64,000 bases of DNA from assembly GCF_000335475.2 (NCBI RefSeq), contig NZ_ANAH02000071.1, positions 310,001 through 374,000 of the forward strand, written 5' to 3'. Position numbers and translations under genes: made by a program. Below the pieces are notes generated by a model. It was not told the DNA's origin and searched no databases. It was given only the letters and a program-made list of their open reading frames with translations. Shown here one piece after another: positions 17,970 through 27,347 of the stretch (the first letter of the stretch is position 1; the number at the start of each line of letters is the position of its first letter). This stretch comes from Cystobacter fuscus DSM 2262 (GTDB lineage: Bacteria > Myxococcota > Myxococcia > Myxococcales > Myxococcaceae).

Positions 17970-20594
17970 CTACACCCGCGTCACGCCGGGCCGGCGGTGA
18001 CCGTCCGCCAGGTGGCTCTCCACGAGCCCCACGATGGCTCTGGACTGATACCCCCGTGCCAGGTGGATGACCTGGGTGGCGAACGGACCATACTGCTCAC
18101 CCAGGTCCGTGAGTTGCGTCGCCCAGTGGAGGATGTCCCGCATGCTGCCGGCCAGCGCGAGTTGGTGAAGCACCGCCAGCTGCTCCTGGGGTGGGGGAGT
18201 CAGCTGTTGGGCGTTGTGTTCTCGCGCGGCGGGTTGTTCCCGGGGGGGCTCGTATGTCCAGTGCAATCCCAGGCAGGCGCTCATTTCCTTCAACAGCACC
18301 CCGTAATCGATGGGCTTGGCGATGAATGCGTTGGCTCCGGCCGCCAGGCTCCTGTCCCGATCATCTTGTGCGGCGCTGGCGGAGACGGCGAGAATCGGCA
18401 CGTCCCGCCCATACGGCAACTGGCGAATCCGGTGCGTGGCCTCCATGCCGTCCATCACTGGCATCATGGTGTCCATCAGGATCAGGTCCGGCTGGAGGAT
18501 TCGCGCCTTGTCCAATCCCTCGCGGCCGTTCTCCGCCTCGGTCACCTCGAAGCCGAGCCGGCCCAGCAGCTCGACCACCATCGCCCGGTTCCCGGCCACA
18601 TCGTCCACCACCAGGACCTTCTTGCGCGGCCCCTGGTAGCCAGTCACGACGCCGTCCGGCGGTGGCGCCGCCATCTCGACCTTCACCACTGGCAGCTCCA
18701 GCTCGAACCAGAAGGTGCTGCCCTGGCCAGCCCGGCTCTCGACCTGGATATCCGCGCCCATCAGCCGCACGAACTGCCGACTGATGGCCAACCCCAGGCC
18801 GGTTCCCCCCTGCCGGCGCCTCGCCTCGCCCACCTGTTCGAACGGCTGGAACAGGATGCCCAGTTGGTCCTCGCTGATGCCGATGCCGGTATCCTGCACC
18901 TCGAAGCGTATCCGGTCGGGAGGCGTGAAGCGCACGCTCAGCCGTACCTGGCCGCTATCGGTGAACTTGACCGCATTGGATAACAGGTTGAGCAGCACCT
19001 GGCGCAAGCGCTTCTCGTCGGCCCGCACCCAGGCGGGCAGGTCCGGTGGCAGGTCGCAGATGAAGTCCAATCCCTTCTGCGCCGCCCTGACGCTGATCAT
19101 CTCGGTGATGGTGCGCAGGAAACGGGCGAGCTGGAGGTCCGTGGCGTAGAGTTCCAACTTGCCCGCTTCAATCTTGGCGAAATCCAGGATGTCGTTGATC
19201 AGCGTCAGCAGATGCTCGCCGCTTTGTTGGATCACGTTCACACCCGCGATTTCCCGTTCACCCAGCTTCTTGTCCCGGCGCAGTATCTGCGCGTAGCCCA
19301 GAATGCCGTTCAGCGGAGTGCGCAATTCGTGGCTCATGTGGGCCAGGAACGTGCTCTTGGCGAGGTTGGCCGTTTCGGCCGCGTCCTTCGCTCGCCGCGC
19401 CTCGGCGAATACCGTTTCCAGGTGGCCGATGGTTTCGGCCAGACGCTGCGTCATGATGTTGATGCTGAGGGCGAGCACGCCGATCTCGTCGCTCGATTCG
19501 ACCGCGGCGCGCGCGGACAGGTTACCGGCCGCCACCTGTTCCGCCACGCCGGTCAGACGGTGTACCGGACCGACGATGTTGCGCCAGAACAGGAATGCCA
19601 TGGCGAAGCTGAAGATGACGGCCACCAGCCCGCCCGCCACGGATTGCAGGCGCGCCTTGGCGAGGCTGCTGCGCGCCCGCGCCAGATCGGTCTGCAACTG
19701 GGCCTGCTGCCGCTCGGTCACCTTCCCCAGCAGGCCGAGCAGGATATCCGCCTGCGGTGTGACCTGGGTGCGGTACAGGTACAGATCCTCGTACGCGTGT
19801 TCGCCGCCGAGGATGCTGACGAGTTCCAGCGCCAGCTCCGCGAATCCGGCCCGAGCCCGCGCGATGCCATCGAGCGTGGCCCGCTGCTCAGCGGATAGCA
19901 GGTGGCGCTTGCCAGACAGCTCATTCCAGATCGTCGCGTTGGTCGCCAACTGTGGCCCGTAGGCCAGCTTGAAATTGAGTTCCCCCGAGGCGCCGTAGGC
20001 CATCAGGTTGGTCGCCATCGCATCGAACGAGGTCTGGAAGCTCAGCATGTCGGCCAGCAGCTCGCGGTTCCGAGGCGAGGCGCCGCGTGTCTTCTGGAGA
20101 TCGATCATCGTATCGACCTTCTCCAGGATCTGGATCCGCAGCGCTTGAATGTCGACCCGGGCGAGCCGTAGCGCGGGCCGGTTCTGGAGCGGGTTGTCAT
20201 GCAGCTCGAACAAGTGCTGTGGCAGCTTGACCCAGCGCGCATAGGTCTCGGTCAGTTCGGTCACCCACCTGGCTTCTTCGTCGGGCCAGTTGACGGACAT
20301 CGCCTGCAGCGAAGCCAGACTGTCCTCGAAGGACTTTCTCGCCAAGTGGTACTGCTCGATGTCCAGCGGATCGGACAGCACCAGGTAGCCGCGCACGTGC
20401 AGCTGCATCCGCAACAGGCTGGCCTGAGCCTGCGCGGAAGCCAGCGTCGCCGGTCCGCGTACGCCCTCGGTGAGGTTGATGTCTTCGGTGACGCTGCGCC
20501 CGGCAACGAAGCCCAGCGCCACGACCAGCAGCGTGACAGCGGCCAGCGTGCCGAATCCGAGCGTGAGCTTGCGTCCGATGCCCAGGGGCTTCAA
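17970..20594 (-). CDS. Membrane hybrid histidine kinase/response regulator (874 aa)
   Basis: Starts at TTG 20594, five bases after the stop of the upstream solute-binding gene, so very likely cotranscribed. Domains in order: membrane helix 10-30; a long all-helical periplasmic domain to about 315; second membrane helix about 318-340; HAMP (VGPVHRLTGVAEQVAAGNLS); dimerisation/phosphoacceptor helix with HMSHELRTPLNG (His 422); ATPase domain with NLLSNAVKFT and GGTGLGLAIS; receiver domain with VLVVDD and LILMDTMMPVMDG. The helical C-tail of about 90 residues has no obvious HPt His. The periplasmic helical bundle plus adjacent binding-protein genes resembles TorS-TorT, where a periplasmic binding protein sets kinase activity; that comparison is inference. 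Output target is unknown. Confidence 0.9.
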   Translation of the reverse strand: MKPLGIGRKLTLGFGTLAAVTLLVVALGFVAGRSVTEDINLTEGVRGPATLASAQAQASLLRMQLHVRGYLVLSDPLDIEQYHLARKSFEDSLASLQAMSVNWPDEEARWVTELTETYARWVKLPQHLFELHDNPLQNRPALRLARVDIQALRIQILEKVDTMIDLQKTRGASPRNRELLADMLSFQTSFDAMATNLMAYGASGELNFKLAYGPQLATNATIWNELSGKRHLLSAEQRATLDGIARARAGFAELALELVSILGGEHAYEDLYLYRTQVTPQADILLGLLGKVTERQQAQLQTDLARARSSLAKARLQSVAGGLVAVIFSFAMAFLFWRNIVGPVHRLTGVAEQVAAGNLSARAAVESSDEIGVLALSINIMTQRLAETIGHLETVFAEARRAKDAAETANLAKSTFLAHMSHELRTPLNGILGYAQILRRDKKLGEREIAGVNVIQQSGEHLLTLINDILDFAKIEAGKLELYATDLQLARFLRTITEMISVRAAQKGLDFICDLPPDLPAWVRADEKRLRQVLLNLLSNAVKFTDSGQVRLSVRFTPPDRIRFEVQDTGIGISEDQLGILFQPFEQVGEARRRQGGTGLGLAISRQFVRLMGADIQVESRAGQGSTFWFELELPVVKVEMAAPPPDGVVTGYQGPRKKVLVVDDVAGNRAMVVELLGRLGFEVTEAENGREGLDKARILQPDLILMDTMMPVMDGMEATHRIRQLPYGRDVPILAVSASAAQDDRDRSLAAGANAFIAKPIDYGVLLKEMSACLGLHWTYEPPREQPAAREHNAQQLTPPPQEQLAVLHQLALAGSMRDILHWATQLTDLGEQYGPFATQVIHLARGYQSRAIVGLVESHLADGHRRPGVTRV

Positions 20595-20598
20595 GCGA

Positions 20599-21830
20599 TC
20601 AGAACCCCATGGATGCCCGGTAGGCGCGTCGTTGCCGCTCGCGCCCGAGCCGGAGGGTGATTTCCTCGAAGTCGACGGCGGCCGCCTTCAAGGCCGCCTC
20701 CGGGCTCAACTGGCCGCTCTCGGCTTCCGCCAGGTGAACGTCGAGTGCCTGCCAATAGCTGTAGGCACCGGGAACGCGCAGATACGGCGATTGCAACCGG
20801 TTGCCGAAATTGTCGTAATAGGCGCGCAGGTAGTCGCGGACGTCCGCCTCATCCCAGCCCGCCTTCAGGTACGTGTCGAGCCGTCCGCTGCCGTCGGGTG
20901 GCAGGAAGTGGAAGCGGCGGCCCGGGTCGATGCCATCCCAGCCACGTGCCGCGTACACCTGGGACTTCTCCTTGCTCGCCATCAGCGCCAGCAGGTAATA
21001 GGCCGCTTCCGGCGCCTTCGAGTACTTGGAAATCACGCCGGCCCACGAGCCACCGGTGGTGTTGCCCACCCGGTTTGGCTGTCCGGTCTTGACCCACTTG
21101 TGTTGCGCGATGCTGTAGTGGCCGTGGGTGCCTGGAATGGGAGCGGCGCCGACCTTGCCCTTGACCTTGCTCCCTTCCTGCTGCGCCAGCGCGCCCAGAT
21201 CGCCCCAGGTGAAGGTGAGCGCGGCGCGCCCCGCCAGGAAGTAGTCCCAGCTCTTTCCCAAATCCCAGGTCAACATCTCCCGGGGCCCCAAGCGGACCAG
21301 CTCGACCAGGACCTCGAGCGCTCGCACATGGCCGGGGCCATCGATCAGTGGCTTCATGGTCTTCGGATCGAACCAGTACAGACTGGGATTGTCCGGTCCG
21401 ATCACGAAGGGCCCCGACAATGATATGTAGTTGAACATGCTGTGCGCACCGGGCCTCAGCGCTATCCCCAGGCCATTGTCGGAGACACCGTCGTCGTTGA
21501 GATCGCGGCCGTTGAAGTAATCAGCCACATCCCGGAACTGTTCCCAGGTCGTCGGTACGGCCAGCGCATAGCCGAACTTCCGCAGGAAGGCGGCCTGGTG
21601 CCGTGGGTCCTCGAGCAGGTCGCGGCGGTAGTACATGATCTGCCCGTCGTGGTCGTTGGCGACCATGTATTTCTTGCCGCCGTAGGAGAGCAGACCGCGT
21701 GGGCCCGGCAGCACCTCGGCGATGTCCCACTTCGGAAAGCGCGGGTCGTTGTAATACTTGTCGTAGGGGATGACGTAGTCGCCGGCCACCAGTTCGCCCA
21801 GCCACCAGGCGCAGGCGATTGCCGCATCGT
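20599..21830 (-). repeat. Tandem duplication, copy A
   Basis: About 1.23 kb nearly identical to 22302-23533 at a constant offset of 1703 bases, without indels. Similarity drops sharply beyond about 21830, within the same pair of genes. Confidence 0.9.
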
Positions 21831-22293
21831 ACTTCCCAGCGCCATTGAGCACGTCGGAATAGAAGTTATCGAAATGCTCGCCGAATGGAACCTGGACAAT
21901 CGTGAGGGTGGCGCCCGTGGCGGCCTCGAACTCGTCCTTCAACTCCGGAATGGCCCAGGCGATCGAACCGTTGGTCACGATCACTGTCACGTGCTGGCCG
22001 GCGAACGGGCAACCGCCGGGTTTGCACGCGGGTACCACCCGAGGAGGGATGAGGTCGCCTGTCTTGACCACCGTGACTCCGGTCCCCTCGGGCTTCAAGC
22101 TCCCGGGCAGGATGCGCGCGGGAGCCGGTTGCGCTTCCTTGGATTCTGGCGGCCCGCCGGCCAGCGATGTCGGAGCAACGAGGAGCGCCAGCAGGATGCC
22201 GAGCCACCAGTTCTTCGCCCCCCTGTCCGTGGGATGGCTCGACGCTCGGATACCGGGCTCGTCTGCATTCGATGGTTTCATGAACAGGCTCAT
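20599..22293 (-). CDS. Extracellular solute-binding protein, copy 1 (564 aa)
   Basis: Start ATG 22293, eight bases after the stop of copy 2. The n-region of the signal sequence is unusually long (about 30 residues) before WWLGILLALLVAPTSLAG. The mature protein is of the family 1 (MalE-like, SBP_bac) type: [43 protein letters not shown], and [16 protein letters not shown] loop [11 protein letters not shown] resembles a Ca2+ site. CKPGGC near the mature N-terminus could form a disulfide. No permease or ATPase is nearby, while histidine kinases flank it, so it may be a sensory receptor subunit rather than a transport component. From the stop to about 21830 it is nearly identical to copy 2; the N-terminal third has diverged. 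Confidence 0.88.
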   Translation of the reverse strand: MSLFMKPSNADEPGIRASSHPTDRGAKNWWLGILLALLVAPTSLAGGPPESKEAQPAPARILPGSLKPEGTGVTVVKTGDLIPPRVVPACKPGGCPFAGQHVTVIVTNGSIAWAIPELKDEFEAATGATLTIVQVPFGEHFDNFYSDVLNGAGKYDAAIACAWWLGELVAGDYVIPYDKYYNDPRFPKWDIAEVLPGPRGLLSYGGKKYMVANDHDGQIMYYRRDLLEDPRHQAAFLRKFGYALAVPTTWEQFRDVADYFNGRDLNDDGVSDNGLGIALRPGAHSMFNYISLSGPFVIGPDNPSLYWFDPKTMKPLIDGPGHVRALEVLVELVRLGPREMLTWDLGKSWDYFLAGRAALTFTWGDLGALAQQEGSKVKGKVGAAPIPGTHGHYSIAQHKWVKTGQPNRVGNTTGGSWAGVISKYSKAPEAAYYLLALMASKEKSQVYAARGWDGIDPGRRFHFLPPDGSGRLDTYLKAGWDEADVRDYLRAYYDNFGNRLQSPYLRVPGAYSYWQALDVHLAEAESGQLSPEAALKAAAVDFEEITLRLGRERQRRAYRASMGF

Positions 22294-22301
22294 GTTTCTC
22301 T

Positions 22302-23533
22302 CTAAAGCCCCATCGATGCCCGGTAGGCGCGCCGTTGCCGCTCGCGCCCGAGCCGGAGGGTGATTTCCTCGAAGTCGACGGCGGCCGCCTTCAAGGCCGC
22401 TTCCGGGCTCAACTGGCCGCTCTCGGCTTCCGCCAGGTGAACGTCGAGTGCCTGCCAATAGCTGTAGGCACCGGGAACGCGCAGATACGGCAACTGCAAC
22501 CGGTTGCCGAAATTGTTGGAATAGGCGCGCAGGTAGTCGCGGATGTCCGCCTCATCCCAGCCCGCCTTCAGGTACGTGTCGAGCCGCCCGCTACCGTCGG
22601 GTGGCAGGAAGTGGAAGCGGCGGCCCGGGTCGATGCCATCCCAGCCGCGCGCCGCGTACACCTGGGACTTCTCCTTGCTCGCCATCAGCGCCAGCAGGTA
22701 ATAGGCCGCTTCCGGCGCTTTCGAGTACTTGGAAATCACGCCGGCCCACGAGCCACCGGTGGTGTTGCCCACCCGGTTTGGCTGTCCGGTCTTGACCCAC
22801 TTGTGTTGCGCGATGCTGTAGTGGCCGTGGGTGCCTGGAATGGGAGCGGCGCCGACCTTGCCCTTGACCTTGCTCCCTTCCTGCTGCGCCAGCGCGCCCA
22901 GATCGCCCCAGGTGAAGGTGAGCGCGGCGCGCCCCGCCAGGAAGTAGTCCCAGCTCTTTCCCAAATCCCAGGTCAACATCTCCCGGGGCCCCAAGCGGAC
23001 CAGCTCGACCAGGACCTCGAGCGCCCGCACATGGCCGGGGCCATCGATCAGTGGCTTCATGGTCTTCGGATCGAACCAGTACAGACTGGGATTGTCCGGT
23101 CCGATCACGAAGGGCGCCGACAATGACATGTAGTTGAACATGCCCTGCGCACCGGGCCTCAGCGCTATCCCCAGGCCATTGTCGGAGACACCGTCGTCGT
23201 TGAGATCGCGGCCGTTGAAGTAATCAGCCACATCCCGGAACTGTTCCCAGGTCGTCGGTACGGCCAGCGCATAGCCGAACTTCCGCAGGAAGGCGGCCTG
23301 GTGCCGTGGGTCCTCGAGCAGGTCGCGGCGGTAGTACATGATCTGCCCGTCGTGGTCGTTGGCGACCATGTATTTCTTGCCGCCGTAGGAGAGCAGACCG
23401 CGTGGGCCCGGCAGCACCTCGGCGATGTCCCACTTCGGAAAGCGCGGGTCGTTGTAATACTTGTCGTAGGGGATGATGTAGTCGCCGGCCACCAGTTCGC
23501 CCAACCACCAGGCACCGGCGATTGCCGCGTCGT
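22302..23533 (-). repeat. Tandem duplication, copy B
   Basis: Partner of 20599-21830 at a constant offset of 1703 bases. Most differences are single substitutions, many at third codon positions, pointing to recent duplication or ongoing gene conversion. Confidence 0.9.
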
Positions 23534-23885
23534 ACTTGCCGGTGCGATTGGTCATATCGGAAATCAAATTGGCGAACACTTCCTCGTGCGGCAGGTAGAC
23601 GATGTTGAGCCTGGCACCTGTGGCCGCTTCGAATTCGTCCTTCAATTCCAGCACTGGCCTCCCCAGCAGGCGGCTGTTGACCACCAGCACCGTCACGTTC
23701 TGGCCAGCGAATGGGCAATCGCCGGGCTTGCACGGTGGCACCACCCGGGGCGGAACGATATCGCCCATCTTGACCACGGAGGCGTCCGCGGGAGCGGTCG
23801 ACGTCGATTGTTCCTGGTCCGCGCCCCACGCGGACCACACGAGCAACGGGAGCAGTCCTCCCAGCCACATCATCTTGCGGCTCAT
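22302..23885 (-). CDS. Extracellular solute-binding protein, copy 2 (527 aa)
   Basis: Start ATG 23885 follows a strong GGGAGGAG site and opens with a standard signal peptide ([19 protein letters not shown]). Same MalE-like family as copy 1, with a matching CKPGDC pair and [11 protein letters not shown] loop. Over the C-terminal 400 or so residues it differs from copy 1 at only about ten positions, for example [14 protein letters not shown] against GAHSMFNYISLSGP. The N-terminal 120 residues are clearly different ([15 protein letters not shown] against LTIVQVPFGEHFDNF), which is one lobe face of the ligand cleft. The two copies may therefore bind different ligands or different kinases. A large intergenic hairpin lies just upstream of its ribosome site. 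Confidence 0.88.
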   Translation of the reverse strand: MSRKMMWLGGLLPLLVWSAWGADQEQSTSTAPADASVVKMGDIVPPRVVPPCKPGDCPFAGQNVTVLVVNSRLLGRPVLELKDEFEAATGARLNIVYLPHEEVFANLISDMTNRTGKYDAAIAGAWWLGELVAGDYIIPYDKYYNDPRFPKWDIAEVLPGPRGLLSYGGKKYMVANDHDGQIMYYRRDLLEDPRHQAAFLRKFGYALAVPTTWEQFRDVADYFNGRDLNDDGVSDNGLGIALRPGAQGMFNYMSLSAPFVIGPDNPSLYWFDPKTMKPLIDGPGHVRALEVLVELVRLGPREMLTWDLGKSWDYFLAGRAALTFTWGDLGALAQQEGSKVKGKVGAAPIPGTHGHYSIAQHKWVKTGQPNRVGNTTGGSWAGVISKYSKAPEAAYYLLALMASKEKSQVYAARGWDGIDPGRRFHFLPPDGSGRLDTYLKAGWDEADIRDYLRAYSNNFGNRLQLPYLRVPGAYSYWQALDVHLAEAESGQLSPEAALKAAAVDFEEITLRLGRERQRRAYRASMGL

Positions 23886-23900
23886 GTCACGTCTCCTCCC

Positions 23901-23968
23901 GGGGATGGGCGAGCGGGGGGCAGAGCGCACGCGGGCCGGGAACCCGCTCGCCGGTCTACTCCATCCCC
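23901..23968 (-). promoter_or_regulatory. Large intercistronic hairpin upstream of solute-binding gene
   Basis: GGGGATGG (23901-23908) pairs with CCATCCCC (23961-23968), and GCGAGCGGG (23909-23917) pairs with CCCGCTCGC (23943-23951), giving 17 perfect pairs with a nine-base bulge on one side. It fills most of the 87-base gap between the first kinase gene and copy 2 of the binding protein, ending next to that gene's GGGAGGAG site. Such a structure could protect the binding-protein part of the transcript or attenuate read-through. Confidence 0.65.
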
Positions 23969-23972
23969 CTGC

Positions 23973-26165
23973 TCATGCACTCGGCATCGCTTCGCGATAG
24001 GTACGGTCGGCCAGACTCGCCACATAGGTCATCAGCTCCAGGGGCTCCACCGGCTTGGCCAGGTGCATCTGGTATCCCGCCAGGAGCGCCCGTGTCCGAT
24101 CCTCGGGGCGAGCGAACGCCGTCAGTGCCAGTGCCGGCACTGCCCCCCCTTGCTCCCGCGGCAGCCTCCGTACTTTCTGGATCAACGAATACCCGTTCTC
24201 CTCCGGCATGCCGATGTCGCTCACCAGCACCGTCGGATGGAAGCGGGCGAGCTCCGCGAGTGCCTCCGCGGCCGAGCACACCGTCCGCACCTCCGCATGG
24301 TGCTCCGCCAGAACCAGCTCAATCAACTGGCGCGTGTCGGGCTCGTCGTCCACCACCAGCACCCGCACCCCCTCCAGATCCACGAGCCTGCTGCCGTGGT
24401 TCGAGGAGGATTGACGCCGGGGCGCCACGGTTGCTCTTCCAGACCTGGCCCCGAGATGGATGGCCTCCCTGGGCAACTTCACCGTGAAGCTCGCACCCTG
24501 GTCCTTCCCCGCGCTGGCCACGTCCACCGTGCCCCCGTGCAACTCCACCAGGCTCAGCACGATCGCCAGACCCATCCCCAGCCCACCGTGCTGTCGCGTG
24601 CTCGTCGCGTCCGCTTGCCGGAACGGCTCGAACACGTGCGGCAGGAATTCGGGTTCGATGCCAATCCCCGTGTCGCTCACCGTGAGCTGCACATGGGGGC
24701 CCTGTTGACTCAGCGCCACCGTCACCCGCCCGCCTCGCGGCGTGAACTTGATGGCGTTGTTCACCAGATTCCAGGCGATCTGCTGCAGACGATTTGGATC
24801 CGCCATGAGCTGCCCGACCGGCGGGTCGAGCGCCTGTTCCAACTGGATGGCCTTCGCCTCCGCCGCCGGTTTCAGCGACTCCACCACCGCGTCGAGCACC
24901 ACCGCCGGATCGACCACCCGCACGTCCAGACGCATGCGGCCGGAGACGATGCGTGACATGTCCAGGAGGTCGTCGATGAGCTGGGCCTGCGCCCGCGCGT
25001 TTCGCGCGATCGTCTCGAGCCCGCGACGCAGGTCCTGGGTCAGGGGGTGGCGGGAGAGGAGCAACTGCGCCCACCCGAGGATCGAGGTCAGAGGCGTCCG
25101 CAGCTCGTGGCTCAGCGTCGTCAGGAACTCGTCCTTCATCCGGCTGGTGCGTTCGATCTCCCCCCGTGCCGCCCGCTCACTGGCCAGGAGCACCTCCCGC
25201 TCTTCCTCAATCCGCTTGCGCTCGGTGATGTCCGTGGAGATCCCACAGATCGCATAGGGCGACCCCGACCCATCCTGGAGTGGGCATTTGATCGAGATGT
25301 AGGTGTGGAGCCCGTCGTCCTGTGGCATGAGCTCCTCTGCTTCCAGTGCCGTCCTGGTGGCCACCACCCGCTGGTCGAGAGCGCGAAATGCGTCGGCATT
25401 CGCCTTGGGGAACAAATCATAGTCGGTCTTGCCGAGGACCGACTCCGGGGTGAGGTGAAAGAGCGTCAGGAAGCGGCGGTTGGTCAACAAGTAGCGGCCC
25501 TCGACGTCCTTGACGGAGATCACCGCTGTCGAGTTGTCGATGATGGCTTGAAGCAGGCACTGGCTCTCACGCAAAGCCTCTTCAACCCGCTGGCGATCGG
25601 CGATCTCCGCCTTCAAGGTGGTGTTCGCGCTGGCCAGATCGGTCGTGCGCTCCTGCACCCGCTGCTCCAGCTCATCCTGGATGCGCCGCAGTGCCGCCTC
25701 TTTCTCGCGGCGCGTCGCGATCTCCCGCTGCAGTTGCGCGTTCTTGGCTTCGAGCTGTTTTCGCGCCTCACGCAGGGCCAGGTGCACCCGGGTTCGGGCG
25801 ACCAGTTCTTCGATCTGGAACGGCTTGGTGACGAAATCGACCCCCCCCGCCTCGAACCCCGCGAGCTTGTCGGTCGTTTCCGAAAGACAGGTCATGAAGA
25901 TGACCGGGATCTCGCGGGTACTTTCAGCCACCTTCAGGCGTCGGCAGGTCTCCAGGCCGTCCAGCCCCGGCATCACCACATCCAGCAGGATGATGTCGGG
26001 CCTCATGTGCTCGGCCCGCTCCAACGCCTCTTCACCATCCTGGGCGACCAACACCCGATAGCCCATGAGCTCCAGATGCTCCACCGCCACGCCCAGGTTG
26101 GCAGGCGTGTCATCCACGATCAGGATGGTGGAGGGACAGCTGTCAGGCGTGGTGGTGTCGCTCAT
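23973..26165 (-). CDS. Soluble hybrid histidine kinase, REC-PAS-HK-REC (730 aa)
   Basis: The ATG at 26165 is chosen because the receiver domain starts immediately after it (TILIVDDTPANLG); an upstream in-frame start at 26288 would add about 40 low-complexity residues. Domains: receiver with IILLDVVMPGLDG; coiled coil; PAS/PAC (LQAIIDNSTAVISVKDVEGRY-type sensor, KTDYDLFP); phosphoacceptor helix TLSHELRTPLTSILG; ATPase domain with NLVNNAIKFT and GGLGMGLAI; C-terminal receiver (VLVVDDEPDTRQL, then VLVSDIGMPEENG). No membrane helix, so cytoplasmic. It is the first gene of the operon with two binding proteins and a membrane hybrid kinase, and could relay phosphate with the latter. No DNA-binding output domain occurs in either kinase. 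Confidence 0.9.
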   Translation of the reverse strand: MSDTTTPDSCPSTILIVDDTPANLGVAVEHLELMGYRVLVAQDGEEALERAEHMRPDIILLDVVMPGLDGLETCRRLKVAESTREIPVIFMTCLSETTDKLAGFEAGGVDFVTKPFQIEELVARTRVHLALREARKQLEAKNAQLQREIATRREKEAALRRIQDELEQRVQERTTDLASANTTLKAEIADRQRVEEALRESQCLLQAIIDNSTAVISVKDVEGRYLLTNRRFLTLFHLTPESVLGKTDYDLFPKANADAFRALDQRVVATRTALEAEELMPQDDGLHTYISIKCPLQDGSGSPYAICGISTDITERKRIEEEREVLLASERAARGEIERTSRMKDEFLTTLSHELRTPLTSILGWAQLLLSRHPLTQDLRRGLETIARNARAQAQLIDDLLDMSRIVSGRMRLDVRVVDPAVVLDAVVESLKPAAEAKAIQLEQALDPPVGQLMADPNRLQQIAWNLVNNAIKFTPRGGRVTVALSQQGPHVQLTVSDTGIGIEPEFLPHVFEPFRQADATSTRQHGGLGMGLAIVLSLVELHGGTVDVASAGKDQGASFTVKLPREAIHLGARSGRATVAPRRQSSSNHGSRLVDLEGVRVLVVDDEPDTRQLIELVLAEHHAEVRTVCSAAEALAELARFHPTVLVSDIGMPEENGYSLIQKVRRLPREQGGAVPALALTAFARPEDRTRALLAGYQMHLAKPVEPLELMTYVASLADRTYREAMPSA

Positions 26166-26798
26166 GTTCCTCGCCCCCCCTGCGCCGCGAAGGCGGGCTT
26201 CGTGGTTCCGGTGCGCTCGGATGCTCGCTTCCCCAGCCATGTGCTGTCTGACCGGCTCCACGAGCGCCAGGGGAGAGCCCGGGTCCATGTCTCGGGTCGG
26301 AACCAGGCTTCCAAGGAATGGGTCGGAAGCGCGGCATGGGTCGATCCTGCAACTGGAGCGTCATTCCTTTCTCCTGGTGGAAGACCCTGGCGTGCGCTGC
26401 GGCCAACTGATCCTCATAGGCGCAACATGCGCGTTCCCAAGGGCCATTCCTCCCAGGGCTTTCTGGTACTTCCGCTGACCTGGGGGTGTTCCCTCGCCTC
26501 ATGAAAGGGAGCCCCCGATATTCCAGGGGCTCGTCTGATGGGTTGCCCTGGCATGACCCGGAATGACTCCTCCAGCCAGTGGGGAGTCGGCGGCGGTGCC
26601 AGGCCGTCCACGCCCACCGCCTCCCAGGCCGCCGTCACGGCCGCCGCGTCGTCGCCGAGGTATTGGCATGCGATCGGGCTCGGACGCTCAGGGTCTGGTT
26701 GGACACCTGAATGGCTGAGAATCGATTTTCAATCCGTTGAGAAGAATGACAGACGACTCGTGACGCGGTCCGCGGCCAGGCCGGAAGGCGCGAGGGCT
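26166..26798. other. Intergenic region, no gene recognised
   Basis: These 633 bases separate the first gene of the kinase operon from the end of the PL11 cassette. The promoter of the kinase operon should lie near 26166-26400 on the minus strand. Around 26711-26770 the composition is locally AT-rich. Open frames in the region have no recognisable protein character. This is also the left junction of the suspected foreign cassette. Confidence 0.55.
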
Positions 26799-27335
26799 TT
26801 AGGGCGTGGAGGCGGCGGGGGCCGGCGCGGAGCCGAGGTGCAGGTAGCCAGAGGGGTTCTCGGCGGTCAATCGGAGTGAGTCGGTGGCGGTCGCTCTCGA
26901 GCCGACGCGAATGGGAGCCGAGGCGGCGTAGCCTTGGGGCAGACGGGAGAGCCAGCCGCACTCGAGCAGTACTTTCGTCGCGGCGGGACGCGGGTAGGTG
27001 AGGGTGAAGACAACCTCTTCCTTGTCCCGGGAGAGGGCGGCCTCGGTCTTCTTGGGTTCGAGAGGCCGATCGTTGACGCTCATGAGGCAGAGGCCTTTGG
27101 CGATGCGATCGAAGTTCGCCTGGCGGGCGGCGAAATCGGCGGGCGCGAAATAGACGCGGGGATTTGGGGTGAGGCCAGCGAGATGAGCGGCGACGGAGCG
27201 CGCGAGCAGGACGCGGAGCACGAGGGTGTCGGCGGTGGACCCGGTTTCGATCTCGGCGAGAAAAGGATCGTGGGCCCGCGCGGTGGAGGAGAGGCAGGTG
27301 CAGGCGAAGAGAACGAGGGCGAGGCGGCGGAGCAT
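26799..27335 (-). CDS. Secreted protein of unknown function (178 aa), PL11 cassette
   Basis: Begins with a signal peptide (RRLALVLFACTCLSSTARA) followed by HDPFLAEIETG. Two internal Cys (GLCLM, LLECGWL) could pair. No known domain was recognised. It is the last gene of a three-gene run, 12 bases after its neighbour at 27348. No Shine-Dalgarno sequence precedes the start, as with the other two cassette genes and unlike most genes in this window. Its context suggests a role in handling or sensing pectin fragments, but nothing in its sequence shows it. Confidence 0.65.
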   Translation of the reverse strand: MLRRLALVLFACTCLSSTARAHDPFLAEIETGSTADTLVLRVLLARSVAAHLAGLTPNPRVYFAPADFAARQANFDRIAKGLCLMSVNDRPLEPKKTEAALSRDKEEVVFTLTYPRPAATKVLLECGWLSRLPQGYAASAPIRVGSRATATDSLRLTAENPSGYLHLGSAPAPAASTP

Positions 27336-27347
27336 GGGGAGCGCGGT

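Noticed and set aside
20599-23885. ABC sugar importer
   Set aside because: Only binding proteins are present; no permease with its EAA loop and no Walker-type ATPase gene occurs in the surrounding 10 kb.
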